A stretch of DNA of 64,000 bases. Origin: Deltaproteobacteria bacterium (GTDB lineage Bacteria > Myxococcota_A > Polyangia > Polyangiales > JADJMO01). Positions 16,972 to 25,235 of this stretch are shown in pieces. Both the position numbers and the translations under genes were made by a program. The stretch spans positions 50,850 to 114,849 of the forward strand of contig JALHOE010000003.1 of the NCBI GenBank assembly GCA_022843175.1. Reading direction: 5' to 3'. The notes beneath the pieces are model-generated. The model was not told the origin of the DNA. It saw nothing but the letters and a program-made list of their open reading frames with translations, and made no database searches. Position 1 is the first letter of the stretch, and each line of letters starts with the position of its first letter.

Positions 16972-18680
16972 TGATCGCTCCGTGGTGGCAACGACTCCCG
17001 TCGCGCGTCCTCGAAGAGGACCGGGCGTTGTCAACGCTGCAGACCGACAGCGCGATCATCAAATCGTATCGGTGGCTCCGCGCGCCGAACGGTTCGCCGC
17101 GCGTGAGCGTCATGCTCGATCTCGGCGACGGCATCGAAGTCGAGATCCATTTCCCGGCCCACTACCCCGACGAGTGCCCTTCCGTGCGGCCCGTAAAGTA
17201 TGAGGGACCTGTCAGCTCGCACCAGTTTACAAAGACGGGCGTGTTCTGCCTTGAGCTCGGTCCCGACAACTGGCATCCCGACTTCACGACGGCCGACATG
17301 GTGCGAAGTGCCTGGATCCTTCTTGCGAAGGAGCTCATCTCGCTGGTGAAGCCGGTCGAGATCCCATCGCGGCACGTGTCTACTCTTGCGGAACGCATTT
17401 CGCACGCGAGCGGTGTGCTCCTTCGCCCGCACGCGTTCGAGAACCTCGTTCGGGAGGTTTCCGAAAGTTGCGAGTTCGAGTTCGTATGGCCTATGCGAAA
17501 CCTTTTCCGGGTTCTGCCGGTCGCTCTGCCGAAGGGAAACTCACGCCCCGGAAAGCACCCTTCGATGCGTCACGAAACCGCGTCCGCTGGCTCCTTCGTC
17601 GTGCTGCGCAGCAACGCCCCCGAAAAGGTACCAACGGATCCGACCGCCTTTTCGGACTATGTGAAGGAGCACGGTGACGTAGTGCTCGACGACGAAGTTA
17701 TCGGTGTGCTCTTGAAATGGGGGCCCGAGAAGACCAAAGGATTCTTGCGTCTGCCCAAGGGCGTGATTCCCCTCGAAGACATGCCGTTCGACCTGGGCGA
17801 CGGGGCGCGAACTCCCGACGCCGTGCGTTCCGCCGTCGCTTCCGCGAGGATCGGCCTCGTTGGTCTCGGATCGCTCGGGAGTAAGGTGGCGACATCACTC
17901 GCTCGAATGGGTGTCCGTCGCTTCGTGCTCGTCGACGGCGACGTCTTCGATGGACCAAACGTCTGCCGACATGCTGCCGGTTTCTCTGAGGTGGGCGCGA
18001 TGAAGGTGGACGTTGCCCGAGAACTGATTCGCGACGTGTCGTTCGGCGATGCCGAGATCGTGCGCCACGCAGTCGACCTCGCGTCCGCGACGAACCCGGA
18101 TGTTCACGCAGCCGTCCTGAAAGACCTCGGATCGGCGGACATTCTGGTCGATGCTACGGCGAACCCCGACGCCTTCTGCATCCTGGCGATGATCTCCTCG
18201 GACCATCGACGCCCACTCGTATGGGGCGAGGTCTTCGGCGGCGGCGTCGGTGGCTTCATAGCCTCGGCGATCCCCGGCGAGACCCCGTGCGCGCGATGTG
18301 TGCGTGCGGGGTTCCACGCCGCGGCGACGGCTTGGCCGGCCGCCCCCTTCGCGCGCGTCGTTGCGCCCTATGGTGGCGGCGAGGAACAACCGGCTGTCGC
18401 TACGGATGCCGACGTAGCATTCATCGCCGCCGCGCTGACGAACCGCGTGCTCGACGTGATGGCGCAGCGCAATCCGTTGCTGCCCGCCATCACGCTCCTC
18501 GGACTCCGCCGCACCTGGATCTTCGACGCCCCATTTGCGTCGACGCACGTGCCGGTTCGGGTCGACGATCGCTCGTGCCCTCGTTGTTGGATGCCGGACT
18601 CGGTTCCCGATGGCGACGTTGCGGCACGCGTTGAGGCTCTGTTCCGAGAAGCCGATGCTCAAGATTCGCCTGCCGCGTGA
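16971..18680 (+). CDS. cap2: CBASS Cap2: E2-E1 ubiquitin-transfer fusion
   Basis: 569 residues; the start overlaps the CD-NTase stop by one base (TAATG). Residues 1-150 are an E2/UBC-like domain with HFPAHYPDECPSV and the active-site context GVFCLELG..NWHP (Cys93). Residues 285-545 are an E1/ThiF adenylation domain, with the nucleotide loop GLVGLGSLGSK (296-305), VLVDGDVFDGPNVCRH, and two CxxC pairs at 440/443 and 536/539 that probably hold zinc. Cap2 activates and conjugates the CD-NTase C-terminus, priming it for signalling. The E1 thioester Cys is not identified with certainty. Confidence 0.88.
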   Translation: MIAPWWQRLPSRVLEEDRALSTLQTDSAIIKSYRWLRAPNGSPRVSVMLDLGDGIEVEIHFPAHYPDECPSVRPVKYEGPVSSHQFTKTGVFCLELGPDNWHPDFTTADMVRSAWILLAKELISLVKPVEIPSRHVSTLAERISHASGVLLRPHAFENLVREVSESCEFEFVWPMRNLFRVLPVALPKGNSRPGKHPSMRHETASAGSFVVLRSNAPEKVPTDPTAFSDYVKEHGDVVLDDEVIGVLLKWGPEKTKGFLRLPKGVIPLEDMPFDLGDGARTPDAVRSAVASARIGLVGLGSLGSKVATSLARMGVRRFVLVDGDVFDGPNVCRHAAGFSEVGAMKVDVARELIRDVSFGDAEIVRHAVDLASATNPDVHAAVLKDLGSADILVDATANPDAFCILAMISSDHRRPLVWGEVFGGGVGGFIASAIPGETPCARCVRAGFHAAATAWPAAPFARVVAPYGGGEEQPAVATDADVAFIAAALTNRVLDVMAQRNPLLPAITLLGLRRTWIFDAPFASTHVPVRVDDRSCPRCWMPDSVPDGDVAARVEALFREADAQDSPAA

Positions 18681-19116
18681 CGTCGCCAACGCGATTGCGG
18701 ATGCCTGTCGCCGCGCAGGCACGCGAGAAACCGGCGGGATGCTCTTCGGCGAACACGTTGGCCCCGATGATTTCCGCATCGTGGAGGCCACCGTCGAAGG
18801 GATGGGGACGCTCGCCGGCTTCCTCCGCCGGGTCGGCGCCGCGCTGCTGCGGCTCGAGAGCTTCTTCAGGCGGACTCGCCGCGACTATCAGCGCTTCAAC
18901 TACCTGGGCGAGTGGCACTCGCACCCGTCGTTCGCGCTGCAGCCCAGCACGATCGATGACGCGACGATGTTCGACATCGTGAACGATCCCGAGACAGAGG
19001 CTCGCTTCGCAGTCTCGCTGATTGTGAAGCTCGACGATAACGAGCTCGCCGGGGCTGCGTTCACGTACTACCCACCGAACGAACGCGAGGCGACGGAGCT
19101 CTTGTTCGAGGCGTAG
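18655..19116 (+). CDS. cap3: CBASS Cap3: JAMM/JAB isopeptidase
   Basis: 153 residues; ATG 18655 lies inside the end of cap2 (26-base overlap). The metalloprotease signature is complete: Glu25 in RETGGMLFG, and EWHSHPSFALQPSTIDD with His88, His90 and Asp101 as zinc ligands. Cap3 cleaves the conjugates made by Cap2 and so tunes CD-NTase activity. The presence of both marks a full type II CBASS operon. It is the last gene of the operon, followed by 92 bases and the convergent gene at 19209. Confidence 0.88.
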   Translation: MLKIRLPRDVANAIADACRRAGTRETGGMLFGEHVGPDDFRIVEATVEGMGTLAGFLRRVGAALLRLESFFRRTRRDYQRFNYLGEWHSHPSFALQPSTIDDATMFDIVNDPETEARFAVSLIVKLDDNELAGAAFTYYPPNEREATELLFEA

Positions 19117-19208
19117 CTCGTGGTTTGCAGCGCGCGCATCGTTCGGTCCGACGGCGGCACCGCGTCGCGCGGTCGGCCTGCGGGGGTCTGACGCACACCG
19201 CCAAGAAT

Positions 19209-20399
19209 CTAATCGTGGTCGAGCTCTTTGCCTTCGGCGGCGGATGGAAACTCGTCGATGCGACGATCCATGACGCTGACGTCTACGTAGATGCCGAAGA
19301 GGCGGCGCGCCTCCTCGGCCTTCGCGTCGTCGTCGTCGGTCCAGATCGGCATGTCGAGGTAGAAGGCGTCGAACGAGTAGCCGCGCGGATCGTACGTTTC
19401 AGTGGCGAGGCCGATGACGATCGGTCCGCTTCCCTCGTGCCCGCGCGCGACAAAGCAACGCGCACCGATCTCCGCGATGCGATGCTCACGCGTCCAGTCA
19501 GGGGGGTACGTGCCGAACACGTAGGTCACGCCCGAAGGCGAGCGCACCGTCCGCGCGCCGGGCTGGCGCTTTGCCAACCACTCGAGACAGGCGGCACTAA
19601 GTATACGCCGGGACAGACGATTCTCCGCCGCCATGACCCGTACGACGCGCTCGTGGTCGCTTGGTGATGGCCCCTGCTCGCCGAACACGCCGTAATCCGC
19701 GATGAAGGTCTCGACCAGCTTGTCCCACCAATAGCTGACGCGATCCTCCGCTCTCCGCGCAGCGAACTCGGGCTTCTCTCGGAGTTCGCTCCAGCTGCCG
19801 TGCTCCACGAACAGCAAGTGCATCTCGGGAAAACGTCGGCCTCGATGGAGATAGACCGCCAGCAGGTTCTCCTCTCCCTCGCAGACGATCGTCCCCGCGA
19901 ACGACTCCTTCGCGTCGAGGTAGTCGATGAAGTCGCTTGCGGTATCCAGCTCACCAAGGAGCTCGCGCAGCGCGATCTCATCCACAACGTGCGCGTAAGC
20001 ATCACCGGAGAGGCCACCGGCGAAAGGGACTTCGCGCTTGCCACCGGCGGCGACTGCGAGGAGATGCACGCGCCGCTGGTCAGCGGACGGCAGGGCTACA
20101 CCGGCGGTCCCGTCGCTCCGCACTACGTGTCTCATCGCAGCGATTTCGCGTCGCGCCCCCAATAGCTGTGCCCGTGAGTCATCGACCGCCTTACGCACCC
20201 ACCTCTGTCCGGCGATCGCGGGGTCGTGGTGTTGCTTCAGCGCGATCTCCTTGACCGAGAAGATCACGATTCTATTTCCGAAGACGACGAGCGCGTCGCA
20301 CAGCTCGCGCCCGTCGGGGCGTCGCGGATTTGCGTAGCTCCACATCGACAGAAACGATTGCTTGCAGAGCTCGAACACCAGCTGTTCTGACGGGGTCAT
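19209..20399 (-). CDS. Putative restriction-fold (NERD-like) nuclease protein, defence-island neighbour
   Basis: 396 residues, convergent with the CBASS operon. Near the N-terminus is RPDGRELCDALVVFGNRIVIFSVKEIAL, with a D...(S)xK arrangement as in NERD/PD-(D/E)xK nucleases. Further on, a VCEGEENLLAVYLHRGR strand and an acidic C-terminus (WTDDDDAKAEEARRLF) are seen. No helicase or ATPase motif. Location beside CBASS suggests defence or a mobile cargo gene. The nuclease call rests on one motif and is tentative. Confidence 0.5.
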   Translation of the reverse strand: MTPSEQLVFELCKQSFLSMWSYANPRRPDGRELCDALVVFGNRIVIFSVKEIALKQHHDPAIAGQRWVRKAVDDSRAQLLGARREIAAMRHVVRSDGTAGVALPSADQRRVHLLAVAAGGKREVPFAGGLSGDAYAHVVDEIALRELLGELDTASDFIDYLDAKESFAGTIVCEGEENLLAVYLHRGRRFPEMHLLFVEHGSWSELREKPEFAARRAEDRVSYWWDKLVETFIADYGVFGEQGPSPSDHERVVRVMAAENRLSRRILSAACLEWLAKRQPGARTVRSPSGVTYVFGTYPPDWTREHRIAEIGARCFVARGHEGSGPIVIGLATETYDPRGYSFDAFYLDMPIWTDDDDAKAEEARRLFGIYVDVSVMDRRIDEFPSAAEGKELDHD

Positions 20400-20452
20400 C
20401 TCACGTCTCGCGCGGGAGGGGGTTATGCCGCGCGAGCACGGCGCCGTAGGGA

Positions 20453-20839
20453 CTACAGCACGAGGACCGGCTTGAGTCGCGGATAGTGTGTCAGCAGCAG
20501 CTGCACGAACTCGGAGGCGATCATCGCATGGGCGCGTCGTCTCGAATGGATCGGATCGGGATCGTCAGCGAGTTGTGCGTCAAGCTCCTTCGACAGGATC
20601 GTTGTGGCCTGGAGGTGCCCCTTGGGTTTCGCGGCCACGGTCAACTTGACGAAGCCCGTGTGCCGCGTCTTGTTGGGATACCGGATGGGGAGCAGTCGCT
20701 TGAGGTTTTTGCCAGCTGTGGTCGGTGAGGACACACTGGCAAAAGACGCAGCACCCGACGAACCGTCGGGGCGAGGACGACGGAGGCGAGCTGCCGCGCA
20801 TTCATTGTTCTCAGCGCGGCGTGGCTGCGACGAACGCAC
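20453..20839 (-). CDS. Hypothetical protein, probably 5'-degraded
   Basis: Only the last 85 residues look protein-like (RYPNKTRHTGFVKLTVAAKP ... MIASEFVQLLLTHYPRLKP). The first 40 are Arg/Ala-rich. In the adjacent frame, just before the good part, stands a Cys-rich stretch CCVFCQCVLTDHSW. This hints at a zinc-ribbon protein broken by a frameshift near 20730. No function is recognised. Confidence 0.3.
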   Translation of the reverse strand: MRSSQPRRAENNECAAARLRRPRPDGSSGAASFASVSSPTTAGKNLKRLLPIRYPNKTRHTGFVKLTVAAKPKGHLQATTILSKELDAQLADDPDPIHSRRRAHAMIASEFVQLLLTHYPRLKPVLVL

Positions 20840-20906
20840 GTGATGGCGTCAACTTCGCTCGCTGCTCCAGCGCGGGTATGCTTCTGCGCGCCGGAGGGAG
20901 CTCGAG

Positions 20907-22103
20907 ATGGACGGTCGGTGTGCGAGGACGTTCGCTGTGGCAGCCGCAGCCTTCGCGACTCTCTCCGCTTGCGGCGTTAGGACGAAGAGATCGGCTGCGA
21001 CCTCGCCGGCTTCGGCACCAGCTGGGCTGGCAGCGCCGTCCGTTCCTCAAGCGACCATCTTCGCGGCGGCGCCGATCGGTATGCCGGAGGCCGACCTCGG
21101 CGTTCCGCGCGACGCGCACTTTCGAGCATTTCAGGGACCCGCGGGACGCAGCCTCTTCGTGGGCGCAGCGGTCGCGCGCGTGCCGGTAAACCAGTTCGCG
21201 TACGATTCACTTGTCGTCGACAACGACCTCACGCTGGAAGCCAACCTCTCGGCGTGGAAGATGATCTCCGCGTCGGTTGGCTCCGGCGATGAGAGCCGGT
21301 ACGCGGCTTATCGGGCAGACCGAGTTGCGTGGATCAGCACGCTCGACGACCGCACGGCAATCGCCGCGGCGCCGCCGGGTGCGACCTACTACGCCGCGCG
21401 AATCTTTTTCGGTCACAGCTTTGAGGCGGTGGTCACCGGAACGGCACGTCGTTTCCACGCGGGCGTAGCCGCCGATTTCGCTTCGATTGGCGGCTCGGTG
21501 AAGATGTTCGCGAAGAGCAGACGACTCGGCTACCAGGTTACGGGGACCGGGCTCGCGCCAATTTCGACGTTCGGCAACGATCCGATCTTTGCGCGCAGCG
21601 TCGACGATGTCGCGAAGAGCGACACCACGTCCGGCACGCCACCAACGGCAATCTTCGTCGAGTATCGGACGATTCCAGGCGTCGTGCCCCCCGCCGCCGC
21701 GCGCGTGAAGTGGCTTGAGCCGCTACAGGTCACGGTGCGATACCGCAATCTGTACGTCATCAAGGATGGCTCTGCTGGGACGACAATGTGGAGCGCACAG
21801 GCGTTCTGCGACGTCGACGGGGAGCCGGCGGATCTCGTGAACCCAGTCGTGCTCGATGCGGTTCGAGTGGTGAACGGCAAGAACCACGTGCTCGGATGGA
21901 GTGGGACGTTTCGAGCCGCTCCTGGAAGCACGGTGACCTGCGGCCTACGCGGCAAGTTCTGGGATACGTGGACAGCTATGCAGTCGATCGCTGAAGGGCG
22001 AAGCGAGTCGTTTGTTGTCCAGCCGGGGACGCGCGAGCTGCCCATCTCGGCGAGCCTTGCGAGCACCGCCTACAACCTCGAAGCAACGGTTGACGTGAAG
22101 TGA
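20907..22103 (+). CDS. Large lipoprotein of unknown function
   Basis: 398 residues with a signal peptide and lipobox-like LSAC near residue 22, and a Shine-Dalgarno-like GGGAG ahead of ATG 20907. The mature part is beta-rich with Gly/Ser turns, e.g. HAGVAADFASIGGSVKMFAK and LGYQVTGTGLAP, and two late Cys residues in AQAFCDVDGE and TVTCGLRG. The middle segment resembles membrane-inserting toxin or barrel proteins in pattern, but no named family is recognised. It lies among defence genes, so a cargo effector is possible. Confidence 0.55.
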   Translation: MDGRCARTFAVAAAAFATLSACGVRTKRSAATSPASAPAGLAAPSVPQATIFAAAPIGMPEADLGVPRDAHFRAFQGPAGRSLFVGAAVARVPVNQFAYDSLVVDNDLTLEANLSAWKMISASVGSGDESRYAAYRADRVAWISTLDDRTAIAAAPPGATYYAARIFFGHSFEAVVTGTARRFHAGVAADFASIGGSVKMFAKSRRLGYQVTGTGLAPISTFGNDPIFARSVDDVAKSDTTSGTPPTAIFVEYRTIPGVVPPAAARVKWLEPLQVTVRYRNLYVIKDGSAGTTMWSAQAFCDVDGEPADLVNPVVLDAVRVVNGKNHVLGWSGTFRAAPGSTVTCGLRGKFWDTWTAMQSIAEGRSESFVVQPGTRELPISASLASTAYNLEATVDVK

Positions 22104-22216
22104 CCTCGCGCTTGATGCGGCGTCAAGCAACTTCTGGCGCGGCATGCGGTCTCGCGAGATTCGACACCTCGTGCGTCCCGAGCCAAGGCACAACCACTTG
22201 CCACGATGCACAGGGG

Positions 22217-22729
22217 TCACCGCCGTCGCGTGTTGAGCGCGATCTCGCGAAGCGCGGCCATCGCGTCGCCGGTTGCACCAATGAAGACACCCGCGACATG
22301 AAGCGCTGCCCATGCCATGACCCCAACGAGGACGAGGGCGTACCCAAAGGGTGCGCCGACCGACATCCCGCCAAGGACGGACCCGACTACGAGTGCGAAC
22401 CCCAAGAACTTCGCGACGGCTGCCTGCGTCTTGAGGGATTCGGCGGCGGACTTGAGGTCGTTGTAGCCACGCTCGGTGCCGTGACCATCGGTGGAAGACG
22501 CCTGCTCGCGTGACACGACGGGCTGGGGCGATGGCGCACGAGCCGCTGCTCTTGGCGGCGCGGTGTCGAGCCCGAGGATCACTTCCACCGGTTGCCAGAC
22601 GGTCGAGTCCTCCCGTCGCACTGAGGTACCTCGTGGGACCTTGCCGGTAGCGGCCCCCCTGGCGAGTTGATCGTAAGAGACCGGCCCGATGGTCTCGCCG
22701 GTCGCGCCTTTCACGAAGTACACCGCCAT
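22217..22729 (-). CDS. GYF-2 domain membrane protein
   Basis: 170 residues. The N-terminus (1-55) is a GYF-2 domain: YFVKGATGETIGPVSYDQL, RGTSVRREDSTVWQPV. A Pro/Ala linker follows, then two membrane helices (FLGFALVVGSVLGGMSVG and YALVLVGVMAWAALHVAG). GYF-2 domains bind short peptides and often sit on bacterial membrane proteins of unknown role. It diverges from the XRE gene across a perfect palindrome that covers its probable promoter. Confidence 0.7.
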   Translation of the reverse strand: MAVYFVKGATGETIGPVSYDQLARGAATGKVPRGTSVRREDSTVWQPVEVILGLDTAPPRAAARAPSPQPVVSREQASSTDGHGTERGYNDLKSAAESLKTQAAVAKFLGFALVVGSVLGGMSVGAPFGYALVLVGVMAWAALHVAGVFIGATGDAMAALREIALNTRRR

Positions 22730-22734
22730 GGTCG

Positions 22735-23151
22735 ATGAGGACTGATATATCAGTCCTCTACACAGCTACCAAGACGACGCCCTCTTGGGCCTTGGCCACG
22801 ACCAAGCTCGATCCCAACACGCAACGGTATCTGCGGACCTTTGGGGACCTTCTTCGCCAGACCCGAGAGGACCACGACGTCTCGCAGTATGTGCTCGCAG
22901 CGGCGGCGGGGATGACGCGAACCAACTACGCGAGGATCGAGGGTGGCAACGTAAACGTCACGCTCGACACCATGTTGAGGATCGCCAACGCGATCGGCGT
23001 CGACCTAGAGATCAGGTTCCGCGCCCGCCTACCAAAGACGGCGGCCGAGAAGCCAAAGCGGTCCACCAAGTCCCCGTCCTCGGCGGGCAAGCCGCGGCGC
23101 TCTTCCGACAGCTCGACCGCCCGCCGACGCACAACGACGAAGCCGTCTTGA
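22735..23151 (+). CDS. XRE-family transcriptional regulator
   Basis: 138 residues from ATG 22735. A later start (TTG 22792, in front of ATTKLDPNTQRY) is likely, because the first 20 codons cover the palindrome. The HTH is clear: FGDLLRQTREDHDVSQYVLAAAAGMTRTNYARIEGG and VTLDTMLRIANAIG. The last 40 residues are Lys/Ser/Arg-rich and disordered. It probably binds the palindrome and may control the downstream AbiJ-like gene, which begins 176 bases after the stop. Confidence 0.75.
   Translation: MRTDISVLYTATKTTPSWALATTKLDPNTQRYLRTFGDLLRQTREDHDVSQYVLAAAAGMTRTNYARIEGGNVNVTLDTMLRIANAIGVDLEIRFRARLPKTAAEKPKRSTKSPSSAGKPRRSSDSSTARRRTTTKPS
22737..22758. promoter_or_regulatory. Perfect 22-bp palindrome in the GYF/XRE divergent promoter
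   Basis: Two perfect 11-base arms (GAGGACTGATA and its complement) with no spacer. It is centred in the short gap between the divergent starts, 8 bases from the ATG of the GYF-2 gene and overlapping the first annotated codons of the XRE gene. It is a strong operator candidate for the XRE protein, which would then repress both genes. Confidence 0.6.
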
Positions 23152-23326
23152 AAGAACCGCAGCCTAGGCGCAAAGCGCAAGCTGACCGTGGGCGCTCCAG
23201 CGGTGACGAAGAGTCGAAGAATGAGGACGCCCGCTGGTCCCTACTGTGTGTGACCCCGTTCTGGTCAGGTTCGAGGTCGCGTCAGCCTCGCCCAAGCGAT
23301 TCGATCGCGTACAACGATCGCCATCG

Positions 23327-24730
23327 ATGATCACGCGCACGCATCTCGTCTCGGCGATCGAGTCGCTCGGCCAGCTCTCGCTGGCGAAGTTCACGGAGGT
23401 GCTCGACGAAGTTGGCGTTCCGACCGTCGACCGTCCCGTCGGCGAGGTGCCGATCAAGAGGCACGAATTGGCTGCACGATGCGCGCGTATCGACGACCCC
23501 GAAGTCGGTGTGCTCGCCACCCGGTTCATCAAGGTAGTCAGACGGAAGTACCCCGCCATGTTCCTCGACATCGCCTTCGGACTCGAGGAGGCATTGTGGA
23601 TGGACGATCCGGCGGCGATCAAGATCCCGAGACGTGTGCGAAACGAGCTCGTTCGGCACCTCGACGCTCACGACGTTCGGGTGTTCGAGCGCGACGACGG
23701 GCTGCTCGATGTCCTTGAGCGGCTTGGATTCCTCGCGCCTACGCACACGGTGGCCGGGGAATGGTTTGGTCTGCGGCCCAAGATCGTGCAGCACATGTTC
23801 CGCAACGCCGACTGGCAGTGGGAGCTTTTCTTCACTGACTTGAAGCACGAAGACCTCTCCGATCGGCGCTTTGCGCTGCTGCTCGAGGCCCTGATGAACC
23901 CGCGCGTGCGGCCCGACACCGAGTCCCAAAGCAAGGCGGTCGGGATCGCAAACAAGCTGCTGGGCAAATACGGCATCGAGCTCCGACACAGCGGCGAAGA
24001 CGGCGGCTACGCCTTGTATGCGCTGGTCAGGAAGGGCGGTGCACTTGCGGGTAAGCCCAAGTACGTAATCTTCGCGTCGCAGAACAAGCCCGACATCGTT
24101 CTACAGGACGCGATCACGATGGACATCCGCATCCTCAAGCACGAGGACAAGGTCCTGGTCTACGACCGTCCGATCGGCGTCGACGGCCTCGGTTGGAAGG
24201 ATCTCCTCGACTGGTGGTGCGAGTCATCGAGAACCGGCGATCGCCGCACTGCGGCGCAGTCGCTATACAGTCGGTTGGCGAAGAGCCTGCCGAACAGGTC
24301 GCCTGGTCAGCGGCGCTTGTTCCGCGAGTACCACGCCATGCACAGAGATGCCCTCGAGCTGGTGCCTGCGTTACTCCCCGAGGTCTGGTTGCACTACGAC
24401 CAACGAACGGTCGAAGAGCGTGGGTTCGACGTGCTCACCCGGCAGCGGATGGATTTCCTATTGCTGTTGAAGGGGGGCGCACGCGTCGTGATCGAGGTCG
24501 ACGGCGCTCAGCACTACGCCGACGCGAACATGCGGGCGGAGCCCGAGAGGTACGCGAGAATGGTCGCCGCAGACCGCGACCTCAAGCTCTCGGGCTACGA
24601 GGTCTTCCGGTTCGGCGCCGACGAGCTGAAATCGGGGCCGGGCCCGGACGGAGAGGAGCGTGCGCGCCGGCTCGTTCGAGCGTTCTTCGAACGGCTGTTC
24701 AAGCAGTACGGCGTTCGGGTGATCGCCTGA
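23327..24730 (+). CDS. AbiJ-NTD3-like protein with C-terminal Vsr/DUF559-type endonuclease domain
   Basis: 467 residues from ATG 23327. The N-terminal half (about 1-150) resembles the AbiJ-NTD3 helper domain: ITRTHLVSAIESLG, FTEVLDEVGVPTVDRP. The middle has KPKYVIFASQNKPDIVLQDA. The C-terminus (about 360-467) has the Vsr/DUF559 layout: RQRMDFLLLLKGGARVVIEVDGAQHY with D and E-V-D, then AADRDLKLSGYEVFRFGADEL. Such two-part proteins are seen in abortive-infection settings, where the nuclease acts on nucleic acid. Probably single-gene defence. The NTD3 assignment is from memory of the family pattern, not a search. Confidence 0.65.
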   Translation: MITRTHLVSAIESLGQLSLAKFTEVLDEVGVPTVDRPVGEVPIKRHELAARCARIDDPEVGVLATRFIKVVRRKYPAMFLDIAFGLEEALWMDDPAAIKIPRRVRNELVRHLDAHDVRVFERDDGLLDVLERLGFLAPTHTVAGEWFGLRPKIVQHMFRNADWQWELFFTDLKHEDLSDRRFALLLEALMNPRVRPDTESQSKAVGIANKLLGKYGIELRHSGEDGGYALYALVRKGGALAGKPKYVIFASQNKPDIVLQDAITMDIRILKHEDKVLVYDRPIGVDGLGWKDLLDWWCESSRTGDRRTAAQSLYSRLAKSLPNRSPGQRRLFREYHAMHRDALELVPALLPEVWLHYDQRTVEERGFDVLTRQRMDFLLLLKGGARVVIEVDGAQHYADANMRAEPERYARMVAADRDLKLSGYEVFRFGADELKSGPGPDGEERARRLVRAFFERLFKQYGVRVIA

Positions 24731-24773
24731 GCGCGCTCAACAGTGGTTTCGGCGGGCGCTCCCGCGTTGCTGC

Positions 24774-25020
24774 TCACACGAGGTCGTCCTCGCCGGTGAT
24801 GATTTCATAGGCGTCACGTGTGCGCTTCCGCTTCGCGCGGTCCGGTGAGATGACCTTCTGCCCCAGCGGAGTGCCGGTCCGAACCTCACCTCGATGCTGC
24901 GAAGTCGGTTCGGGCGCTCGCTTGGTCCGCGGCTGCGTAGTTGGGATCGGCGGCGTCTGCGGCACCGGTGCGGCACCTGCCCTCCGAAATAGCGATCTGG
25001 GCCGCCTTTTCTTGGGCTCG
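24774..25020 (-). pseudogene. Gene tail at the end of an island, left of att1
   Basis: The last 30 codons, RAKRKRTRDAYEIITGEDDLV then stop, look like a real protein C-terminus. An equivalent tail (RRDADDVIAGDDDVV then stop) lies just left of att2 at about 32419-32465. Further upstream the frame is Pro/Arg-rich and then reads into att1, so no full gene survives. This marks the right-hand end of an integrated element whose last gene was cut or recombined. Confidence 0.35.
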
Positions 25021-25027
25021 CTCGGGA

Positions 25028-25071
25028 TTGAAAATCCGCGTGTCGACAGTTCGATTCTGTCCCCGGGCACC
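25028..25071 (+). repeat. att1: 3' half of tRNA-Phe gene
   Basis: It begins TTGAAAATCCGCGTGTCGAC and ends at CCCCGGGCACC: the anticodon loop (GAA), variable loop, T arm and acceptor 3' strand of a bacterial tRNA-Phe. The 5' half is not present here (upstream is unrelated), so it is an attachment-site copy and not a gene. Identical over 43 bases with 32571 and 37231, all on the plus strand. Confidence 0.85.
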
Positions 25072-25177
25072 CTCCCGCAAACACGAAACCACGGCCGGCG
25101 CCGTGCGAAACGCGATCGGACAGGGGGGCCTCTCCTGAAGGTGGGGTACCGCCAAATACGGCCTCGTGATGTGCCGA

Positions 25178-25201
25178 ATGTGCCAGCGCTGATCCAGTCG
25201 G
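25178..25201 (+). repeat. 24-bp direct repeat near the left end of island 1
   Basis: A 24-base sequence containing GCCAGCGCTGATCCAGTCGG, 107 bases right of att1. It recurs exactly at 32486-32509, just left of att2. The two copies sit inside the two ends of the same island, in direct orientation. It is possibly an accessory recombinase-binding (arm) site. Confidence 0.5.
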
Positions 25202-25235
25202 ACCCCTCCTCCAGAGGTGGCCTTCGAGCGAGTGG

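Noticed and set aside
14447..19116. Type I or III CBASS
   Set aside because: Presence of both Cap2-like E2-E1 and Cap3-like JAMM, and absence of HORMA/TRIP13 genes, fixes it as type II.
24774..25070. Minus-strand protein beginning MPGDRIELSTRGF (also at 32613 and 37273)
   Set aside because: The start is the reverse reading of the tRNA-Phe 3' half. All three att copies give the same false N-terminus, so it is not coding.
25028..25071. A functional tRNA-Phe gene
   Set aside because: None of the three copies has the 5' half (acceptor strand, D arm); upstream bases do not pair with the acceptor end.
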